The notes: a model not told the origin generated them from the letters alone. A stretch of DNA of 64,000 nt from Mytilisepta virgata (GCA_028015205.1 CM051511.1:35394001-35458000), one strand, 5' to 3'. Positions 46,412-59,300 are shown, numbered from the stretch's first letter. Translations and numbers: made by a program.

Positions 46412-47590
46412 ATTATTCCCGTACTTCGAATGGTTAGTATGCCCGTCCGTGTGGCCGTCTGTCCGTTTGTCCGTCTGTCCATCAGTTAGATAGTCTCCAG
46501 AACTCCTCGTTCATTTAATTTCTATACAGTATTGTCACAAACTGTATGTAGATGCGCAAAAGGCTTTAGAATTTTCTAAAATTCACATGGGCAGAATTTC
46601 AAAAATTGGAAGTTAAAGCTTGTGACCTAAACTCCTCATACGTTTTTCATTTTATGCTTTAATTTCTATACAGTATTACCACATACTGTACGTAGATGTG
46701 CGATAAGGTTTTAGAATTTTGATTTACAAAAATTGAGGCCTACAGTGGTCGAATTTCGAAAATTGGAATTTAGGTTTGTGACCTAAACTCCTCATTCATT
46801 TTTCAAGTCAGGCTTTTAATTTCTATACAATATTGTCACATACTGTATGTAGATGTGCAATAAGATTTTAGAAGTTTGATTTTCAAAAACTGGCGCCCAT
46901 AGGGGTAGAATTTCGAAAATGGACTTTTAAGCTTGTGACCTGAAATCATCATCTATTTTTAACTTCATGCATTTAATTTCTATACAGTATTGTCACATAC
47001 TATATGTATGTGCGAAATAAGGCTTTAGAATTTTGATTTTCAAAAATTGGGGCTACAGGGGTTCAAAAACTGGAAATTTAAACTAGACTCCTTATTCATT
47101 TTTCATCTTATACTTTTAATTTCTATACAATATTGTAACATACCGTATGTAGATGTGCATTAAGGTTTTTGAATTTTAATTTTGACAACTTGATGCCCAC
47201 AGGAGTTGTATTTAGGAAATAGTGAATTTAAGCTTGTGCCTTAAACTCCTCTTTCATTTTTCATTTAGATTTAGAAAATGTATTTGTATATTATATTGTT
47301 CTTTATTTTCTGTAGATGTGCAAAGAGGTTTTTAATTTTGAAAATTTATTGAGCGTTCAAATTTTGGGACCGAAAATGGTGAAATTGCTAATTTTGCTTT
47401 GTCTCTGGAATAACTCAATCATGTTTTGTTTCAGTGGTTTCATTTGTTTATAATATTGTTCTTCACTGTGTGTAGATATCCTATAAGGTTTTTAATTTTG
47501 AAATTTGATGCATGGTTCCATCGTATATGATGGCACCAATTTCTAGTTTTAATTGCTCAATTGTGCATTATATTCTCTGTGTACAAGTAA
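46412..47590 (+). mobile_element. Element with about seven internal 150-base tandem units (plus orientation)
   Basis: It begins 'attattcccgtacttcgaat', a diverged form of the ATTATCCCCGCACTTCGAAT end seen at 55204. It then has a GTCCGTCTGTCC-type microsatellite (46446-46486) and units starting near 46545, 46692, 46849, 46999, 47151, 47311 and 47470. Each unit carries 'actgtatgtagatgtgc', 'gttttagaattttgattttc', 'cccacaggggt' and 'taaactcctcattcattttt'. No transposase is visible. The 3' limit is approximate. Confidence 0.6.
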
Positions 47591-47681
47591 AATTCTAGAT
47601 ATGAAGCAGTTGGTGTCTGTGGTCTCAAGTTCACTGGGATAAATGAGATATAGGTAATCCTTAAAATAAGGATTATTAAGC

Positions 47682-47781
47682 AATGATTGATTGACCGAGG
47701 CCAACGAGGTCTACTCATGACTATACATACCTAGTCAATGACTCATTGACCGAGGCCAACGGCGGAGGTCAATCAATCATT
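47682..47781. repeat. Foldback with GACCGAGGCCAAC motif
   Basis: Perfect 15-base arms AATGATTGATTGACC (47682-47696) and GGTCAATCAATCATT (47767-47781) enclose two copies of 'ttgaccgaggccaacg'. The same 'gccaacggc' core sits at the centre of the foldback at 13065-13239, so the two may be related. Confidence 0.65.
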
Positions 47782-47789
47782 AACCAGAT

Positions 47790-48170
47790 CCATATCGTCA
47801 TGATAGACCTCATTCAAAGTTAATAACTGCTTATTAAATTATTAGGAATTTTCAAACTTTTCAACCGTATATTCAACAAATAGTAAAGGTGATTACAACA
47901 ATGATAAAAAAAATCATAAAAAAAAGATATCACAGATTTTTTTTTTTATGCAGTTCAGATTTTTTTAAATTTTTGATGTTGTAATTGATGGTAATATTTC
48001 CATAATTGGTGATGTTTGGAAGAGCCATAAATGGTACTGAATTGGAAGTAATATTTCTAACACTGTTCATTTGGTTGAACTGATCTTGGCAAAGGTTTTC
48101 TTTTCCACTTGTTACTGAAGCTAACGGTACACTGGTACAAGTTCTAAATCATCAATTTTTAAACAAGAAA
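47790..48170. other. 3' flank of the Crypton-like pseudogene
   Basis: It is AT-rich with T runs. No polyadenylation signal can be assigned with confidence and no other feature was seen. Confidence 0.3.
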
Positions 48171-48174
48171 GAAT

Positions 48175-49747
48175 TTAATCAAAAGAATCATTATTGCTAA
48201 TTGAAACGTCATCAGATAAGAAGTCTAAGTTTTCAGGTAAAATGTCATTGATGACTGTTTTAGGAGCTTTTCCTAGTGCAGATGGCGTTTCAGATCTGAG
48301 ATTCTTGCTACATGTAATGGTATCTGACATAAGTGTCTTTGTGTGGGGATCAGTGGAGCCTACACGATAAGCAAAAAGTCAAGTACATGTACACTGACAT
48401 ATTATAAGAAATTATAAATTTAAACATTTTAATAAACATGAATTACATACGACTTTGTGTGGACGGTTGTTCTGTTTTTTTTTTTTTTTGTTAGTTTACA
48501 TATTAAATATATGTCACTTCTTTGTTTAGTTTTTGATCGGATTTTATTTACTTTTGGCTATTTTCCCATAGATATTGATTCTTCTTTTCTGTCTAAACCT
48601 GTAATAAAACTTAAATTTCTATCACATAAAGCGTAATGGTCCTGATTTGGTACATGCATTTAACGGAAAGTGGTGTGTTAAATGCACCAAACGGTTAAGA
48701 TGTTCCAACAATAACAATATGTAGATACTATTTAGCGAAAATAGGTACTATTAAATCAAATATACCATTTTCCACATATTCATAACAAGATTATTTTAAA
48801 TTTACTTGAATAAGTTTTGAGACTTGATTCTGCTTTATGACCCGTGACTGCCATGGTGTGCCTACTTGCAAACTGTGCCTAATCAAAGATATTGACTGCT
48901 CTCAGGAATGGTGTGTGTGTATCGTTTCGATAGCCCTGCCTTTTCACTAATATTACCCTGGGTATTGTGACCAACTGGCATTTGGCGTACCATATTCCAG
49001 AATTATCTCTCAGCATCTATTAGGACGTTGAAAAAATGCTGGACACTGGGAATTTATGTGTTTTTTGTACCTCAAGAAAGTTTTCCCAGGACCTATGTGG
49101 TCATCTGAAAATAGACATACAAAATTGTGTTCTCTTTATTTAAAGAAAAATATTACAATCATGGCATGTTATAAGTTTTATACTACATATATAGCAGTAA
49201 TACGGACGTTTTTTACCATGTGATAGAGCCGGAAGTTCCAAGCCGATATCAGCCAGGTCTGATATAGGGTTATGCGCCGGTCAATAGTAACATCATCGGT
49301 AAATGAAAGCAATGTTGTGACAAGAAATCTACGTTTTGTCTTTAAATGAATGAATCACTGTAAAAGTTTTCACCAGTTTATTTTATTTTATTTTTTTTTT
49401 GGCATGATCGTGACCTGGGATTTTCCTTTTGGTTTTAATGACTCTTCCCATTGATCGTGTTCCGACTTATGTTGTCACATTTGTTTAGAATCGTATTCTG
49501 ATTTAGTTTGATTTAAAAATACATACCCGGTCTTGAATGCATCTTGTCTTCGGCGGTATTTCTGTCATTTTGATGGTTTTTAGTCAATTTATCTTTCACC
49601 ATGTAAATATGTATATTCCCCTCTCCTTCCCTGATGGCGGCAAAATCATTCATCTTTAAATCTCTCGTGTTCTCCCAACCACGTCTTCCAGAGTAAATCA
49701 TTAGGTCAACAAAAAGTTTAGAATTGTCATTAAGGATGATCACTGAT
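48175..49747 (-). pseudogene. Crypton/DUF3504-type tyrosine recombinase gene, decayed
   Basis: Three consecutive exons with matching phases were found. Exon 49527-49747 reads MIYSGRRGWENTRDLKMNDF, then YMVKDKLTKNHQNDRNTAED and HSRP. Exon 48806-49105 opens DDHIGPGKTFLRYKKHINSQ and CPAFFQRPNRC, then has stops and frame changes. Its later pieces read MPVGHNTQGNISEKAGLSKR, FASRHTMAVTGHKAES and SLKTY. Exon 48175-48359 reads STDPHTKTLMSD and ends VSISNNDSFD before TAA at 48175-48177. The GRRG arginine, the HS..R region, the VTGHK motif and the SLKTY tyrosine follow the catalytic order of tyrosine recombinases of the Crypton-derived DUF3504 family, which is abundant in molluscs. Exon 2 has at least two stops and two frame changes, so no active enzyme is made. 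Upstream exons were not found. Confidence 0.72.
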
Positions 49748-49759
49748 CTAATAGGAAAT

Positions 49760-50500
49760 AAATATGATTTGAAATAGGTGTTTTAGTTTGAGGGAACATA
49801 TGAATAGTTAACAAATAAGCAAGAAAAAAATATATGTTCATGTGCTCATTTTAGAGCTATAAGGCTTTGAAAATTTGCAGCAAATGGGTTTTCTCTGGAT
49901 TTTTCATTGTCTTTGCATCGACAACTTCAGTCTCACAAAAATGTATGAAAAAATAAAAAAATTATTTCATAAAATTTTGTCAAATACCATTTTGAAGTAT
50001 GTATGATTGAATTATAAAAGAAAAAGTGGGGATTCATGGGCAAAAAATTTCATGTTTAAGAAATTGATAAAACCCGAGGATTCCCAAAATCTGACAAAAA
50101 GACCAAAACATGACCAGCGAGCATCCTTAATATCAAAATATTCCATTAACTTCCGAAGATCAGTTTTAATATTTTCTTTTTCCAACATTTTGGCACGAGC
50201 ATGTCTAACAAGACATTCGAGTTGTAACTAAAAAGAAATAATCAAATGTATCACAAAATACCGAAATAGATTTGATGCTCTGTATGGCCATTTCGTTGAC
50301 CGAAAACTCATCAGCACTGCTCGAGATCAAACTGTTCGAAACTATTCCCAAAGGCCGGTGGACTCAGAGTTAAATGTCCCCTGAATAGTCATTTTTTCTG
50401 AAGAAAATTGTTTTTTTAAATAGTTGTGAATCAGATGTGGATTATGAAAACCTCAAAAGATTTATTCAAATGTTAAACATCCAAGGAGTTTCTTTCTTAT
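49760..50500. other. AT-rich spacer, nothing firmly recognised
   Basis: It contains the dispersed phrase 'cgagcatgtctaacaagaca' (50197), also at 34604. The 74-codon plus-strand ORF at 50007-50231 runs into it and has no motif. Confidence 0.35.
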
Positions 50501-50520
50501 AGAGCATTCAAACCTTTGAA

Positions 50521-51520
50521 TTTTATACACTTTACACTTCCATCCCCCATGATAAATTGAAAGACCGTCTAAAATCTATCATAAATCAATGGGTTTTTTT
50601 CAAAGAATATATACTTATTTAGTTTTAGTTTGACAAAAAGCATATTTTGTCAAGAAGCACACTGATTCGAACAAAAGGTACTGGGAGGTAGACATTGTTA
50701 GAATGCAGGACTTTTTAATTGATAACATCTTTGTTGAATTTGCTGGACAAGTTTTCCAACAGACTATTGTATTCCAATGGTTACCAATTGTGCACTGCTT
50801 CTTGCGGATTTGTTTCTTTACCCCTATGAGGCAGACTTTATCCTAGGGTTATTGCATAACAATGAAAATAAATTAGCCCAGCCCAATTTTAGCTTCCGCT
50901 AAATAGATGATATACTTTCTTTGAATAAAAGTAAGATTAAAGAAAATCTAAATCTCATAGTAACAATCCACAGATACTAATATTAAAGTAAATTTATACT
51001 ATGCTGTATACGACGCATTTCAAGGAGTTACCTCTCATAAGCAGCATTAAAACCGAAACATTTGGAAGACCAAAAACCAAACTTATATTAAACAAGAAGT
51101 ATCTATCCCAATGAGCTGGAAATAAAGGACACTACAGACAACTAAGTCTGCTTCATACGTGGATTTACACATATCAATAGACACCAGAGGACGATTGAAC
51201 ATTAAATTATACGACAAACGTGAGGATTTTAGTTTTATAATAGGGAAATTTCCTTTTTTGAGCAGCAATATTCCTACATCACCTGCATATGGTGTCTACA
51301 ATTCTCAGTTGATTCGTTATTCTAGAGCTTTTGTCCACTACAGTGACTTTCTTGAGCGAGTAAGGACACTGACAAACTAACTGCTCAGGATATATATAGC
51401 CTTGACTAACATCATCACTTAAAATGTTTTACGGTCGTCATTATGATTTGGTTGATCGTTATCAGGTGGGTGTGTCACAAACGATCATTGACATATTCCC
51501 TAGTGTGTGATTTCAGTTAT
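50521..51520 (+). pseudogene. Penelope-like reverse transcriptase, decayed
   Basis: In order and in shifting frames the sequence reads YTLYTSIPHDKLKDRLKS (fingers/palm), MQDFLIDNIFVEFAGQVFQQ, MVTNCALLLADLFLYPYEAD, then IDDILSLNK at the active site. The tyrosine before IDD has become TAA at 50900-50902. It continues RLNIKLYDKREDFSF, SPAYGVYNSQLIRYSRAF and KMFYGRHYDLVDRYQV. This is the conserved core of Penelope-like reverse transcriptases. Several frameshifts and stops show it is dead. The GIY-YIG end expected after it was not found downstream; copies of that end occur only on the other strand at 603-890 and 32443-32800. Confidence 0.75.
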
Positions 51521-51529
51521 CTTACCGAT

Positions 51530-52845
51530 TCTGACGTTGCATGTAAACTAGGATATGCTTACCCCTCCATCAACACCTGGTATCACTCCTGGTTTCTTGT
51601 TGGAGTTCGTTTTACCCACGATTTAGTTTTCTGTGTTCTTTGTCCGTACGTCTCTCTCTTTGTTTACACTTTATCAAATTCTTCAGTTAATTAAAAAAAA
51701 ACTTGGGCCTTTTTCTCCTGATATTGTTTACCTGTGTTATTTTATTTTTAAATATACTGATACTATATTTAAATAGATAACTGCGTCGCACCTTGATGTT
51801 TTTACCTTGACATCAATCAAGGCCAAGCTAATACATATATTAGAAAAAAATAATGAAATGATAACTGGCCTATTGCTTTCGTGATGCAGCACAGAGATCG
51901 ACGATGTTGTGACCCATCATTGGCGATTTTGTTGTTAGTGTACGACGGCCTTGGGTGGACTTTTGGATAGCTTGCGGTATAATTTCAGGACAATTATAAA
52001 ATGAATATAAAGAAACAAGGTATTTTACTTAAACATGTGTTAAATAAAAGGCTGCTACACGTGGAGGCACATTCCAATAATATGTATGTGTTGGTTTTTA
52101 TTTGATAAATAATTCATATTCGTTAGAGCTTTGCGATTTGGAATATAATAATATTTTGGAATACTATGGAATATTACAAAATGACAATCTTTGGTTGCCT
52201 TTGTTTGTCCTTTGTTTAGTCATGTACAAAACAAAGAGACTGTAGTTTTTTACCAGAAATAGGGACGGTCTATATCTTAAAGTAAGACCAGGCATCCCTT
52301 TTCAAAATGAATAACAAAAATTAAAGCGCTATTCACTTGCGTTTTTGTATTATGTTCCAATATTCTATTTAATTTCTGATCAATCTTAACCCCACATTGT
52401 TTTAACTTTATCGTTTAAAACTATAACATATTAACGTACTTATATTGTTATTCCTAATGATACTTATATTCTGCAAACGTTTCATGACTAAGTACATTCA
52501 TTTCCTGTCGACAGAGCTTTAATCACTCCAAACTTCGATAGGAATATTTCCTTGTATCGTGTTTAATTTTTTTGCATATTCCAGATGTGTTAGTTAAGGA
52601 CTGATGATGGATTTTCGGTGAAATACTGTATCATGTCATTATAGGTTCACAATCAAAGCGCCCTTTACAATAACGAAAGAAGGAAATAAGCTAAACGACT
52701 GATATATAATTATAACCCACTTATGACCATTTACATTTTTTTTAAATATGCACATTTTGTTGATCAAAATTGTTTTAAAAATGTTTAGTACATGTATTAC
52801 CACTTAATTACCACTGAATTGTTCTCCAAGTCTAAAGTCACCAGC
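51530..52845. other. Spacer and 3' flank of gene C
   Basis: It is AT-rich with no gene recognised. A weak TTTAAT (minus: ATTAAA) near 52563 is about 290 bases past the gene C stop and might serve polyadenylation. Confidence 0.3.
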
Positions 52846-52851
52846 TAGTTG

Positions 52852-53361
52852 CTAGTATTTTGATGCTAATTTGAATAATATTTTATTTATATTATAAAAG
52901 TTGTAAAATTTGTTAAAACTAAAGAGCACATTCTCGTCCATAGCTCTTTCCTGAGATGATTTTAGTTTTTCTGCCTTTGATCCTTTTGGCATTTCAATTT
53001 CCTCTTCAATTTGTTGGCTAATTGGTTTTACTGGTAGTTGGCTTAGAGATATACTTTGTTGTTGTTGATTTTCCTGTTGCTGTTGTGGTTGATTTTGTTG
53101 TTGAAGTTGCTGCTGTTGTTGGTGATGCGGTTGGTGTTGATGTTGTTGCTGCTGTTGCCGTTGATTTTGTTGATGGTCCAGTTGCTGCTGTTGTTGCTGT
53201 TGATGTTCTACATCACGTTGTTCCTGTTGCCGCTGTTGTTGTCGTTGTTCTGTGGTTTTTTTTGTATATATATCCGCTACACCTCCAAAGTACGATGATC
53301 CAGGTAAAGATGCCGCACGTTGCCAGAGAATAGTACAAAACATTAATGTCTATTTCCAGAT
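52852..53361 (-). CDS. Gene C transmembrane and polyglutamine-tail exon
   Basis: After the acceptor TATTTCCAG the frame reads DLEIDINVLYYSLATCGIFT then WIIVLWRCSGYIYKK, a membrane helix with basic stop-transfer. At the A8 run it goes out of frame. The second frame reads TTEQRQQQRQQEQRDVEH, long CAA/CAG-coded Q runs, then LPVKPISQQIEEEIEMPKGS and ends FKLASKY before TAG at 52852-52854. The Q-rich tail next to the membrane matches gene B (HQEQKRQLHQE), so the tail is probably real coding sequence. The extra A may be a sequencing error, an allele, or a real break. Confidence 0.75.
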
Positions 53362-56300
53362 CTGGAAATAGAAAAAACAAGGCATGCGTTTAAACTGAAG
53401 GCTAAGATATGTAGAAAATAGAAATGAATGAGTTCAATCAAACCGAATTTTATCAGCGGAATTAGCCAGACTGAAAGATACCCACACTGACAATACTGCA
53501 CACGCTTTCAAGATAAAAAATAAATTAAAGTCACCTTCCGTGACAAAGAGTCATATCCGTCTTTCAATCCACCCAATTAAGTCTATTTCATGTTATTAAT
53601 GGAAAAACGCCATTTTTATGACATAAGCTATCTGTGAGATAGAAACTTTGAAACAAACAGTCAAATCGTACTGGTGACGGTAAAACTGGTGGATGTGGTT
53701 TCGTAAAACAGATTTTAGTTTTCATGTTCTAGGCAAGTGTACTATTATAACTTTTGACAAATCTTAGACGTATAGCAAGTGAAACTTTATGACACACAAC
53801 AGAAGAAAAATCACATGAGTATTCTAAACAAAAATCATGTCGTCGTTTGTCAATAGTTATCTGAGCAATCTTTTTTTCTTTTTTCTTGGGTGGGGGGTGG
53901 GGGGTTGAGTTAAGACATTATGAAGAAAATATATTTATTACAATTTTACCTGTTGTGTTCCGGATATAAATTGTGGTATGGATATCTAGATCTGTCTGTA
54001 AGGATGTGATTTCAGACTGTGTGCTTTGAAAGGTAACTTTATGGCATCCTAGCACAGCGTCACACCTGAAAGTTAACATACATGTAATACAAAGACAAAC
54101 TAGAAATTGGTGCCATCAGAAACGATGTCAATCCCCGCACTGCACAATTCAAAAAACAATTAACAGTGAAAAATTAGCAATTTAACAATTTCAGTCTGAA
54201 AATTGGAACCATGAATCAAATTTCAAAATTGAAAACCTTATTGCACATCTACACATAGTGAAGAACAATATTATACACAAATAAAACAACTGAAACAAAA
54301 AATGAATGAGTATTTCCATAGACAAAACAAGTTAGCAATTTCACAATTTTCGGTCCCAAAATTTGATCCCTTAATAGATTTTCAAAATTAAAAACCTTTT
54401 CGCATATCTACAGAAAATAAAGAACAATATTATATATATACAAATACATTTGTTAAATCTAAATGAAAAATGGAAGGGGAGTTTAAGGCACAAGCTTAAA
54501 TTCACTATTTCCTAAATAAAACCCCTGTGGGCCTCAAGTTGTCAAAATCAAAATTATTGCGCATCTACATACAGTATGTGAAAATATTGTATAGAAATTA
54601 AAAGCATAAAATGAAAAATTAATAAGCACATTAGTTTAAATTTCCAGTTTTCGAAATTCGACCCCTGTGGATCCAAATGTTTGAAAATCAAAATTCTAAA
54701 ACCTTATTGCGCATCTACATATAGTATGTGACAATATAGTATAGAAATTAAATGCATGACGTTAAAAATGAATGAGGAGATTAGGTCACAAGCTTAAATT
54801 CCAATTTTCGAAATTCGACCCCTGTGGGCCCCAATTTTTAAACATCAAAATTCCAAAACCTTATTGCGCATCTACATACAGTATATGACAATACAGTGTA
54901 GAAATTAAAGCATAAAACGAAAAATGTATGAGGAGTTTACGTCATAAGTTTAAATTTCCAATTTTCGAAATTCGACCGCCGTGGGCCCCTATTTCTGAAA
55001 ATCAAATTTTAAAACCTCATTGCGCATCTACATACAGTTTGTGACAATATTGTATAGAAATTAAATGCATGAATTTAAAAATGAACGAGGAGTTCTGGAG
55101 ACAAGATTATCAAACGGAAGGACAGACGCACAGACGCACAGACGGACTGACAGACAGACCGATTACAAATATCCCCGAACTTCATTCGAAGTGCGGGGAT
55201 AATGATATTTCCGTACTGATAGATTTTCCGTTACGAATTGTGCCTTCAAAAATAATTTACTTGTATATTCTCCTATATATCTTATACATATTCTATGCAT
55301 ATTTTCTAATCTAAGCAGAAAAGTGCGGTTCAAACTCTTTCAGCCAAATCCTTCGTTTAGGCATTTCTGTCAGTATGATATATGAGTTACAACTATTTTT
55401 CACATACATTTGGCCACGACCCTACCTGATTACCATATAATAGTATCCTTAAAGCGCAATTTCAAATTTAACATTACATTTAGGTTGGAAGGTCCCAAAT
55501 GAAAATGGACCTGTTCCATTGATATTATCCCTTCCTCATACCGGATTTGACATGGGCAGCATGGTGGGTGTCCTGCAGGAAGCAGAGACTGCTTACTCTT
55601 CCGGAGCACATGAGTCTACCCTCGGTTTTTTGGTGGGGTATATGTTGTTCATATGTTTTTAGTTTTTAATTGTAGTGCATGTATTGTTTTGGTCTTGTCT
55701 TCGTTGTTCTCCGGAGTTTGTCTGTTGTTACGATTTTTCTCTCCTTCGAATATCCCTTTGGTATTTCTTGACTTTACTTACATTCTTTCATTGTTTATTT
55801 CGATGTCAAGCCAGTCGTTATTAATTCAAAGTAGTAAATAATAAAACAAGGAATATTTTTTTAATATTATTCCTGATGCGTAAATTAAGTCAAAGCTGAT
55901 ACGAAAATTGATGAGTACAAACTGCATTCCGGATTAACTTTCAACAAAAGATTAAAACAAAAACACAATGCAGGTATAAGATATTTACGCTTTATAATCG
56001 AAATGTATTAATAAGACAAAAGTTATGACATGTATCTATCAAAAAGGTAAAAGAGCTTTTTTCTGTGGTGTGTACAGATTAGGCGTGTCTTAATGGTAAT
56101 CATAATTATTTTATCGTCTGTGAAACTAATCAAAATATTTCGAAACGAACATTTTTTTGTTTTTAGGAAGCCACCATTTACTTTTTATGGTAAGTGACCT
56201 TTTATCATATAAAGTATGTTTTAAGATTTTAAGCCTGCATTTTTTTTTCTCATTCTTTTGAAATGTGAAGCCTCGTTTCTTTTCAAATTTTCCTTGCCCT

Positions 56301-59300
56301 CCCATAAAAACCAGTTTTTTCCCAAAGTTTTACATAATAAAGATAATCACATATATATAAGTGATGTCATAGATACAGTAATCTTTGCAGAATATTGCAT
56401 TTTTCCATGGTGGACTTAGAACACACCTTCCGTAATATCCCATTAGTTTCGGTCAACATTGCATATTTTAATTAAAACAATTACTGGATTTTCCATGATG
56501 TGTGGTTAAATTATCAACGTTGAAGGTGATTAAATCCAATAATGATCTGTTAAAAATGGTATTTCTTCTTATATATTAGAATATTCTATATTTTCATTAA
56601 TCGAAAGATATAACAAAATTTAAAAGCATAATCAGTCAAAAAAGTATGTAAATAATAGTTCAATTAGTTCACCTACGTTACATTAGTAGCACTGCAGTTA
56701 CAGTCATACATGCAGTGATTTCCATACTTCCCTGGTGGACATGGATTACACACTCCGAAGACTCCTGGTATTCCATATATACATTCTACAAAATATGAGT
56801 CATTAAATTGTAATACATGGAAATACAAGAATAAGCATATAAATAATACAAAAAATACACATGAGCTGTTAAATAAAATTATTTGATACCAATTTTGATG
56901 CACAAGATGTACCCATGTCATTGATTTACGACTAATCAGTTATGCCAAAGGCCTCAAATGTCAAAAACCAAAACAACAATCCAAAAATTTACAGTCGGAG
57001 CAAATTCAAAAATGCCGACATGACCAAAAAGGGGTAAAGCCAAAACATCTGAAAACAGAACTATGCATAAGGGGGAGATACTCCTTAGCTAATGAATTAA
57101 GAAATAGAAATTCATGGGATACTAGCATTTAAACGACTGAGTGTCTCGTTTTTTTTTCCCCTTTTTTATGTATAATTTCGTGTCACAACTCTGAATGAAA
57201 ATATAACATTTTTCACAAATACAACTCCAATTGTGCACGAGATCATGTACTGATATTAAGAAAAAAAATTAAATGAATATTGATTACACATATATAAATA
57301 AATTATTGTATGGAAATAATTTAGATTTTTTAAAAGATCCGTAGAACGTTTTTTGAGTTATAGCATTGAAACTAAGGAAGTCCTATTTTAAATCAGGGGA
57401 TAACTCGTAATAAAAACAATTATCCAAATTTAAAAAAAAGATATCTTTTGAACGCTTTCGAGAGTACAGTTGAGATCACAGAGGATGGGTCTAGGGTAGA
57501 ACCGTCCAGAATTGTTTTAGGTCAGAATTACCTAAAGGATTTTCAATTCATTTTATAACAACTATGCATTAAACCGGTTGTTGTGTTAAAGAGATGATTC
57601 TTTAAGATTTTGAAATAAGTCCTAAATTTCTTGATAATTTGGTGTATTAAATTTATAAAATACCTGAAATATTGATTTCACAGGTGGTATATTTTTTAAA
57701 ATGGAGAATGCGTTTTTAAAAATATCGCAACAAATCTTCAGATTTTGATGTTTTGAATTAGTAAAAACTTCATTGTGAGTGAAATTTTTCTTTTTTTTCC
57801 TCTATAAAATATTTCGGTAAGTTGATTGAAAATTATGACAACAAATTGGTTCTAGGCTAGAACTGTTATAAATTGTTCTGTGGTAGAACCGTTCAAAACT
57901 GCAATCAGTTGCTGCATTGCTAATTTCGGTTACATTTATTATTTATTATAAACGTAGTTATTATTCATCAACGCACAAAAAGCATAACTGAAATAATATA
58001 TAAATCGCTAGTTTCATACACAGACGATATGTTTTATTAAGTATGACGCAGTAAATCGGACGTTGTGCTTAATCCAGAATCGACCGGAAGAGAAGTATTG
58101 TGTATTGGATCTTTCCAATACAGCTTATTTCTGTATTTACCCAGGGAGAAAAGGCTGTATTTAGCGGACTACGTCATCAGTATGTGTCATTTTACCATAT
58201 GTACTATATAATATTTAATCGTATTATTTAACAGATTTCATGAACTTATTTTGGCCAATCTTATTTGACCTTTTTGTTCTAGCTATCTTGAATTTTTTCT
58301 CAGAAATGATAAAAGTTGGCAGAATACGAGAATGGCCGGATGAGATTAAAGGTGTGGTACTATTAGTTAAAATGCATATTCACTGTAACATTTTTTTCAT
58401 ATTCTTACATATTTGTTCTTATGTAATTCTTAACTGAATTTACATATTGATTTAAATTATTTCCAAACAGCACAATCAAATTTTCAATACTATCTCCCAA
58501 ACCGACTAGCGATTCGAATATTTAAAGTTTCGCCTGATATGAAAACGAAACGATAAAAATTATATTTACCTACACATTTACCGTCTTTTTCATAGTAACC
58601 GAAACAACAATAGATAACACCGTCTCCTCTGCAAATGTAATAAGTTATGTTATATCCATGTATAGGTGATTTTTCACACACTAAAAAAAATTCATATCGC
58701 CATGTGATAAATACTTTTAGTGTGCAATGATCTAATATAAATTGTTTTAAACTTTCAACATTTAAATTATTGCAATACTGACCATCTATTTGGGAAAACA
58801 GGTGTTATAATCATACCTATCTGAAAATGATTCCAATTCACCCAGTTTTGGTTTGTTCAGGGTCTAAATTGTTGACAGTCGAATAAATCGGCTGATTGTA
58901 AATAAGGTTGAACTAACTGTAAGTAGCTCTTTGGAAAACATGTTAAAAAAGATGATAAAATGATGAAAAAACAGGTTAAAATGCTCTTTTGAAGGTTAAA
59001 ACAAAGAGAATATATCTGTAGAAGATATCCAGACTAATCGGAAGAGTATTAAATTTAATATCCATTCTTTACCTGCCTTGATCCAATACATTAGATGAAA
59101 AACTCGAAACTTTTAAATAGCTAGTTGAATATAGTGGGAAAGAAAAAAAGTTGTCTATACATGTGAACTCATAAAAACAAACCGACACCTAAAACACTGG
59201 AGAACGTGCTTCATGTTTGAAACGTTTATTAAGAAAAACAAATTTTAAAGTCAATAAATATGGAATAAACCTTAAATAAAAATACCATGAATATTAAAAT

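Noticed and set aside
51443..51694. 83-codon plus-strand ORF after the reverse transcriptase relic
   Set aside because: The Penelope frame here is a different one (FYGRHYDLVDRYQV). The ORF is a shadow and then runs into unrelated sequence.
53250..53266. Programmed -1 frameshift at the A8 run in gene C
   Set aside because: A -1 shift leads to a frame reading PQNND and similar, not the Q-rich frame. Only removal of one base (or +2) reaches it, so a classic -1 site does not explain it.
53022..53333. Plus-strand valine- and leucine-rich ORFs over the gene C tail
   Set aside because: They are antisense readings of the CAA/CAG glutamine repeat. The minus-strand exon has splice signals and family context.
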